64,000 nt of DNA from Parapristionchus giblindavisi (Eukaryota; Nematoda; Chromadorea; Rhabditida; Diplogasteridae): positions 558,001 to 622,000 of the forward strand of contig CALSFV010000261.1 of assembly GCA_943737045.1 (NCBI GenBank), written 5' to 3'. Position 1 is the first letter of the stretch. Each line of letters starts with the position of its first letter. Shown in pieces: positions 57,101 through 64,000 of the stretch. The notes beneath the pieces are model-generated. The model ran no database searches. It was not told the DNA's origin and saw only the letters and a list, made by a program, of their open reading frames with translations. The translations under genes and the position numbers were made by a program.

Positions 57101-57229
57101 ATTCCGATTCCGATATCGGAAATATCGATGAATAGTTTCGTATTTCAGAAAGTTTATTTTTCAATGATGAATATCTCAGATAAACCTTTTTGCAATTTTA
57201 TTTATTGTTCCTTCCTTTAACATTATTAA

Positions 57230-57970
57230 CAAATAATTTTTTTTTAAAAAACACACATTGGAAAACGCAAAGAACAATGTTTCGTTGTGAATCGATTACA
57301 TTGCACAACAATTGCCAGTGAAAAAATCGGATTTTCTAGAATATCTTGAATACGGTCAAATTTCATGACTTGTACTACTAAGTAATTTTTGTAGAGCTCG
57401 TCGAGAGCTTTCGATTGGTATACTATGCTTGAGAATTTGCATGAAAATGAGGAGAAGTGAGATAAGAAATGTATTTTTGAATGAAAATAACGCTAAGTCT
57501 TGCTCTCTCTGAGGATAGATATGGCTTGTCGTGAGTTATGACTGAAGAAATATGTACATACCTCAATTCGAGGATGGGGAATCAGAATCGCGAATAAAAA
57601 TCGTATCCTTTGTGGAAATGTTTTGAGAAAATTAGCATTTTGTACTAAAAAAAAATCAGTTTTTTGAAGAAAACGGGTTTGATCGCGTTTTTGTACGTAT
57701 CCTTTCTTGAGTATCATCTAGATTAGTTCATTTCGAATCGATTGGAAAAAAATTTTTGTTGTAGGTCAAAAATTGAGTGAGATATGGCTGCCAGAAGTGG
57801 AAGATAAAAAAATCGATAAAAATGCAAATATGGCGAAATCAAGTGCCTACGCCTTCTCCTTTACCTCACTATGGTCAATCATATAAATCTCATCCAAATC
57901 GGAGAGAAAAGTTTAAAAAAACTGTCGGTTGGCTTCTTTCATTCTTACAGGAGATCCGTGATAAGCTGCT
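57230..57970. repeat. Repeat related to 22.1-22.3 kb, no gene
   Basis: 57830-57970 (CAAATATGGCGAAATCAAGT... TTACAGGAGATCCGTGATAA) resembles 22170-22320. The rest is AT-rich with no supported frame. Confidence 0.4.
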
Positions 57971-58028
57971 TGATTCTTCCCATCTTTGATCGTTGTTCGA
58001 CTTCAATGGAACAAAACTCATGCCACAG

Positions 58029-58224
58029 GACTAGAGGACATCTTTGGCGCGCCCATGGCGCCATCCTCAACGGCGTCAAAGGGTTCTGGCGCCGACATGG
58101 ATCTGTTTGGTTTTGGCACCACATCACCACCTCCGACGACTATCCATTCGATGGGAGGAGATCTACTGGGAGACTTTATTGGAGGAGGAGTGATATCTGC
58201 GAATAGTACCGTCAATCGTGAATA
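58029..58224 (+). CDS. GAK-like linker exon with DLFG motif
   Basis: Between TGCCACAG and GTACGT the frame reads GLEDIFGAPMAPSSTASKGS, then GADMDLFGFGTTSPPPTTIH and SMGGDLLGDFIGGGVI. DLFG, DIFG and DLLG/DF motifs in a Gly/Ser/Pro-rich background are typical of clathrin- and adaptor-binding linkers of GAK/auxilin (human: SNPDLFGEFL, PDLLGGW). It is open over its whole length. On the + strand it precedes the second linker exon copy at 59921. Confidence 0.6.
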
Positions 58225-58357
58225 GTACGTTTGTTTTTTTTTGAATGACCACGAACTGATTTTCACTACAATTCTCATCTATCTGATAGTGTTGAAACGT
58301 CAATGTGCCGGGTGAATATGACTGATATTGTCTAGGCTTTTGAGCAAATGCAAAACC

Positions 58358-59333
58358 TTAAGAGGCCGTTTGCGTAAGAGTCGGGCAAATCTGGATGGGG
58401 CTTGGCACAGACCAAAAATTTCGATACCCTCAAAACTTGTGCATAGGGGTTATCGACCACGTTGATGAAGATGGGCATAGTAATTTTGGCCCCAGTGGTC
58501 CCGCAACGCCCGGGTTGGATTACGGTAAAATCACCTTTTTAAGCCGTTCTCGGTCCATGGTTGATCTAGATGGATGAAAATTGGGCTCCTCGTGCAGAAT
58601 TCAATGGTAATGACGGCTGTCTACTTCATTTGTTTTGATTTTTTTACAAAAAGCTCGTATAGTGCAACTTTTGATGGAGATGTTTGCGCCCCTGACGAGT
58701 ACCACCGTTCGAACCGGAGTAACGAGAGGATTCCAACTATGTATTTTGACCTCATATCTCCGTTGGAAGGCCAATATTGCTTCGATATAGTGATCTGCAT
58801 CTGAAAGCAGTCGCCCTCCGAAACATGTTTAACATGTCTGAGTGGTGAGAGAGCGTGCGGAAATGAGAGAGTGTGAGGGAGCGCGCGGCGTAAACAACTC
58901 CTCGTGATCACTATATTGAGGCAATATTAGCCGTACAACGGAGATATGAGCTCGAAATACATCGTTGGAATCCTCTCGTCACGCCGCTTCGAACGGTGGT
59001 ACTCGTCAAGGGCGCAAACGTCTCCATCAAAAGTTGCACTATACGAGCTTTTTGTAAAACATTCAAAACAAATGAAGTAGACAGCTGTCATTACCATTGA
59101 ATTCTGCACCAGGAGCCCAATTTTCATCCATCTAGATCAACCATGGACCGAGAACGGCTTAAAAAGGTGATTTTACCGTAATCCCACCCGGGCGTTGCGG
59201 GACCACTGGGGCCAAAATGACTATGCCTATCTTCATCAGCATGGTCGATAACCCCTATACACAAGTTTTGAGGGAATCTAAATTTTTGGTCTGTGCCAAG
59301 CCTTGTTCGACTCTTACGCAAACGGCCTCTTAA
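58358..59333. mobile_element. Foldback, 976 bp, bounded by TTAA
   Basis: TTAA|GAGGCCGTTTGCGTAAGAGT at the left is mirrored by ACTCTTACGCAAACGGCCTC|TTAA at the right. The arms of ~410 bp (58358-58770, 58925-59333) agree closely. The spacer has GAGAGAGCGTGCGG words. No transposase. The TTAA flanks suggest piggyBac-type movement. Confidence 0.8.
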
Positions 59334-59348
59334 AAACGAGTTCGATAT

Positions 59349-59758
<410 letters not shown>

Positions 59759-59920
59759 CCGATCCTCGGATTATGAGGGAATGAAAATGTATGGATTTCA
59801 TGTTGTTTTCGTGTTTCGAGACCTCACCAATATTGAAGAGATGTCTGTATTCCTTTGATACGACTCTCTTTTTGTCTCTTAGAACACCTAATCAATATCC
59901 ATGGACACCTTTATTTCCAG

Positions 59921-60008
59921 AGTGGCTCTCGCCTTCTCGGCTCCACTGCACAACCGCCACGAAAACCCGCGTCTGGTGGAGGCCCCCGATCCTTCATGGA
60001 CTATCCGG
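59921..60008 (+). pseudogene. GAK-like linker exon, Pro/Gly-rich (copy with 4-base loss)
   Basis: After TTTCCAG the beginning equals that of 51485-51576 (RVxLAFSA), but four bases are missing in the middle, so the second half (QPPRKPASGGGPRSFMDYPG) is in another frame. The donor G|GTTTGTT is kept. The flank 60010-60320 mirrors 51.3-51.48 and 49.42-49.545 kb. Confidence 0.65.
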
Positions 60009-60442
60009 GTTTGTTAATTATTTCTTATTATGCCCGACGTCTATTGAGAAAATAGATAAGCAAATACAAACGAAAACTATTTGCAATGTAAAAAATAAGA
60101 TCATGAAGAGAAAAAGAATAATACGAGTGAATTACTTGAAAAATATGTAAATTAACGTTTGTTTCGCACTCTGTCGATAAATATTAGTCATGTAGAGCAT
60201 AAAGGAATGAGCTTTTACTATTATTAGTAATATTAAAGATGATTAATAATGATTATTATTATTATTATGATAAATTATCATTATTATTATTCTCAAAGAA
60301 TACCTTTCATATATGTTATTATGTATAATTATATTGAGTTGTCTCCCCATCAGTTTGTTTTTTCTTGTTCGTTTTCTCTGGTTATCGTTGTGTCCAGGCG
60401 GATTCGCGCATCAGCCTGTGTTCATTTGGGTTATAGTGAGCA

Positions 60443-60737
60443 TTAAAGAAGGGGACCCATGAGTTGGCATGACTGACTCCCGCCACGATAAGCATGCTGC
60501 CTATTGTTTATATTATATGGTAATTGGCGTAAGGGATAATGAGAAAATGAGAGAGAAAGTATGGAAATTCGATGAGCACTCTCTACATGCCTTGGAAGTT
60601 GTACTTTCAATGCTCATAGTGAGCTTTAAACATATCGGGAATCAATATCAGATATGTCTTTCGATTCGTGTAATGAATCTCTATCATACTATCCGAACAG
60701 TCTTATTACGAAAAAACTCGTGGGTCTCCATCTTTAA
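60443..60737 (+). mobile_element. TTAA-flanked MITE, copy 2 (complete)
   Basis: TTAA|AGAAGGGGACCCATGAGTTG ... AACTCGTGGGTCTCCATCT|TTAA. The inverted ends pair over ~17 bases. Directly beyond it the kinase block begins at 60738 with CCTAGTATATCCAGGTTTCA. Confidence 0.85.
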
Positions 60738-60936
60738 GCCTAGTATATCCAGGTTTCACACCATATTCTAAGTCGCCAAAATATCAAATCACACAATATG
60801 CGCAGTGTAACATATCCATATATCCTCTGTCTACCGTACTATCTCCGAAACTCCGGATACAGTACACTGACCGCTACCGTACTCCTCACAACTACCGTAC
60901 TCCCCACAACTACCGTACTCCCCACAACAACCGTAC

Positions 60937-61020
60937 CTTGATATCACGATGGGTGAAGGGCGGTGACCGCGAGTTGACGCAGGCAATGGACGAGACTGCG
61001 GCGTTGAAGATGTTCGCCAC
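60937..61020 (-). CDS. GAK-like kinase exon 4 (catalytic HRD), right block, intact
   Basis: On the minus strand, between TTTGTAG and GTACGG, the frame reads VANIFNAAVSSIACVNSRSP, then PFTHRDIK. It is 28 codons, with the HRDxK catalytic loop. It is the reference for the damaged copies at 12047 and 41696. The downstream intron (60936-60738) matches that of the middle block without the foldback insertion. Confidence 0.85.
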
Positions 61021-61139
61021 CTACAAATTCATATTATTTATGTATTTATTTAAATTAATATAGCAATATTCTTGATAACAGCAAGGAATAACAAAGCATC
61101 ATGGAATTATACTCTATGAAATTCAATATATGATGAAGA

Positions 61140-61434
61140 TTAAAGAAGGGGACCCATGAGTTGGCATGACTGACTCCCGCCACGATAAGCATGCTGGCTA
61201 TTGTTTATATTATATGGTAATTGGCGTAAGGGATAATGAGAAAATGAGAGAGAAAGTATGCAAATTCAATGAGCACTCTCTACATGCCTTGAAAGTTGTA
61301 CTTTCAATGCTCCTAGTGAGCTTTAAACATATCGGGAATCAATATCAGATATGTCTTTCGATTTGTGTGATGAATCTCTATCATACTATCCGAACAGTCT
61401 TATTACGAAAAAACTCGTGGGTCTCCATCTTTAA
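61140..61434 (+). mobile_element. TTAA-flanked MITE, copy 3 (complete)
   Basis: Almost the same as 60443-60737 and in the same orientation. Bounded by TTAA. It interrupts the intron between kinase exons 3 and 4 of the right block. Confidence 0.85.
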
Positions 61435-61560
61435 GCAATTTCATGCATTTATTGGGTGGATTGGAAACAAGTAGAGAAAGAAATATCGTGTGTGATAACA
61501 GGATAAAGAAGAAATTAGTTCTCCTACTGCTTTTCTAGTTGAAAATAAATGACTGCCTTC

Positions 61561-61613
61561 CAGCGCGAGCGTCAGTGGCTGGCCACTCGTGATCAGATCG
61601 ATAACGGATCCAC
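61561..61613 (-). pseudogene. GAK-like kinase exon 3, right block second copy, donor lost
   Basis: The minus-strand frame reads GSVIDLITSGQPLTLAL. The donor GCGCAG|GTACG of other copies has become GCGCTGGAAGG here. It pairs with the left block's second copy at 11719. Confidence 0.7.
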
Positions 61614-61869
61614 CTGATTATTGATTGATTGATTTTGATTATCGATTGATTCTGGTACTGCATAACCATCCTACTGAACTATTGTAATCATAAATCGGTA
61701 TTGATTATCGAATGGTTATTAGACAACCATCATACTGTACTACTGTACTCATCTATATCGATTATCGATTAGTTCCTCCCATAAGTCAAAAAATGTGTAA
61801 CAAACTATGAAAAATGGCCGAATTTGACATTTTCCAGCGTCTCAAAACTTATTCGACTCAAAATCAATC

Positions 61870-62200
61870 AATAGAATCCTCCCAGACTACTGTAGTACCT
61901 GACAAGGGGATGGTCGCAACTGGTCCTGACCATATGAGATGACCATAACATGACTAGGATCAGTTTTCGATGCTGATTACGAATCCGTTTTCGGAAAGTG
62001 CCTAATAAATGAATATTAGGGAAATAAGAATGAGAATGAAAGGGAATGATTATCAATGGGTTGTTGCAGTATTGATAGGGCCGATTAAAAGAAGTAAAAA
62101 GAGATCGTGTTTGATAACAACACAAAGAAGAGATTCTTTCTTCTTGTGCTAATTTTGGGCCAAAAATGAATCAATCGAATCTTTCAAGCCGAGAATAAAT
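61870..62200. other. Kinase intron sequence with deleted exon 2
   Basis: CCTCCCAGACTACTGTAGTACCTGA is the intron that normally follows exon 2, but the exon itself is missing. It runs into a stretch (TGGTCCTGACCATATGAGAT) shared loosely with 13790. The remainder mirrors 9170-9350. Confidence 0.45.
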
Positions 62201-62210
62201 GACTACGTAC

Positions 62211-62257
62211 CTGCGCGAGCGTCTGGCCACTCGTGATCAGATCGATAACGGATCCAC
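62211..62257 (-). pseudogene. GAK-like kinase exon 3, right block first copy, short deletion
   Basis: The minus strand reads GTGGATCC...GGCCAGACGCTCGCGCAG|GTACG. Compared with 9108-9160, six bases are missing (GQTLAQ in place of GQSLRLAQ), so the frame is kept. Both splice sites are intact. Confidence 0.65.
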
Positions 62258-62376
62258 CTGATTATTGATTGATAGATTTTGATTATCGATTATTTTTTTT
62301 TATAAAACTATCATACTGTACTACTGTACTCATCTACATCGATTTTCGATTGGTTCCTCCCAGACTACCGTAGTAC

Positions 62377-62479
62377 ATGAGCACAGTTCAGTCATGAGGA
62401 TGAACTCCTTCGCTCCGCTCGCCGTCCGTGCCTCACTGCAGATGGACGTGAAGTACCGTATGATGTGCGGGTGTCTCAT
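62377..62479 (-). CDS. GAK-like kinase exon 2, right block
   Basis: On the minus strand, after TTCCAG, the frame reads MRHPHIIRYFTSICSEART, then ASGAKEFILMTELCS, and the donor reads CAT|GTACTACGG. The last exon base is T rather than G compared with 40441. Otherwise intact. Confidence 0.75.
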
Positions 62480-62740
62480 CTGGAACAAAGGAAGATATTA
62501 CTGAATGAAAATCGAATCAAAGAAACGGTCAGCGGATATGAGAATTGAGTGAAACATATTTCATACATCATTACACCAGGCTGCAACTTGCGATATGAAA
62601 AAAAGGTAGCATAACGCAAATTTCAAATATCCCTCAACGAAATAATAGCTCCTTCATACATTCTTCAATAAAGTTGACGCAAGCTGATCAATAAATCACG
62701 AAAAAAAATCAATCAATAAATCATGGAAATCAATCAATAC

Positions 62741-62868
62741 ATGTTTCAGCAGACGCATTTCGTCCTGGATCATTCGAACAGACGCTTCGTCATTGGGCAG
62801 CTGCACTTTGAGCGCGTACCAGGCTCCTGACGCGGCGTCCTGACACGTGTATACGGTAGCGAAGCCGC
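62741..62868 (-). CDS. GAK-like kinase exon 1 (glycine loop and lysine), right block
   Basis: The same protein as 8280-8407 except LPND for LAND. On the minus strand GTTCCAG precedes [20 protein letters not shown], and the exon ends AAACAT|GTATTG. The TA array at 62909 lies upstream. No 5' exon that could supply the start of the protein was found. Confidence 0.85.
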
Positions 62869-62907
62869 CTGGAACGAGCGAATCAATAATAGGTAATATA
62901 ATGTTAT

Positions 62908-64000
<1,093 letters not shown>

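Overview
The window looks like a stretch of eukaryotic, probably nematode, chromosome that is very rich in repeats. Short exons are bounded by GT-AG introns, intergenic DNA is AT-rich, and Tc1/mariner elements, RTE-type LINEs, foldback elements and short TTAA-flanked elements are abundant. A diplogastrid-like nematode would fit, but that is inference from texture. No bacterial operon, rRNA or intact tRNA gene was seen.

The main cellular gene is a cyclin-G-associated kinase / auxilin-like protein (GAK family). Its exons occur in many copies, out of order and on both strands. Kinase exons lie at 8.3-9.2 kb (+), 11.2-12.1 kb (+), 39.9-40.5 kb (-), 41.3-44.6 kb (+) and 60.9-62.9 kb (-). The linker between kinase and phosphatase-like domain is at 3.2-3.4 kb (+). 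The C2 part of the PTEN-like domain is at 48.5 and 51.9 kb (-). The Pro/Gly-rich, DLF/DPF-bearing linker is at 0.4-1.2, 51.5, 58.0 and 59.9 kb, and a J-domain exon is at 2.9 kb (+). Several copies are visibly broken by deletion of a splice donor, a frameshift or a nonsense codon. No single collinear full-length GAK gene is present. The 8-12 kb and 60.7-63 kb kinase blocks are inverted copies of one another, and their flanks at 6.1-7.1 kb and 63.1-64 kb are also mirror copies.

A second multi-exon gene on the + strand (15.4-18.3 kb, perhaps starting at 12.4 kb) has ten or eleven exons. All but one of the junctions I could test are in phase. I do not recognise its product. A short minus-strand exon pair at 22.5-22.7 kb and a lone beta-propeller-like exon at 5.3 kb are other cellular-gene pieces.

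Much of the rest is mobile DNA. There is one apparently intact RTE-type LINE ORF (52.3-55.0 kb, 913 codons), one decayed RTE LINE (37.0-38.9 kb) and a LINE C-terminal scrap (31.15-31.48 kb). A mariner element (25.7-26.6 kb) and a Tc1 remnant (26.7-27.1 kb) sit at the centre of a 6.5 kb nested palindrome (23.1-29.6 kb). A Tc1 transposase is folded into a palindrome at 49.65-51.19 kb, and a Tc1-like foldback lies at 41.85-43.28 kb. Further foldbacks are at 19.3-20.6, 34.0-34.8, 45.7-48.0 and 58.4-59.3 kb. Many short non-autonomous families are also present, including a ~65 nt hairpin in seven copies and a group of small foldbacks that share a loop core but not their stems. For some insertions the empty site can be read from a paralogous copy in the same window.

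All splice sites and homologies were read by eye. Exon edges are the nearest plausible GT/AG and may be off by a few bases.
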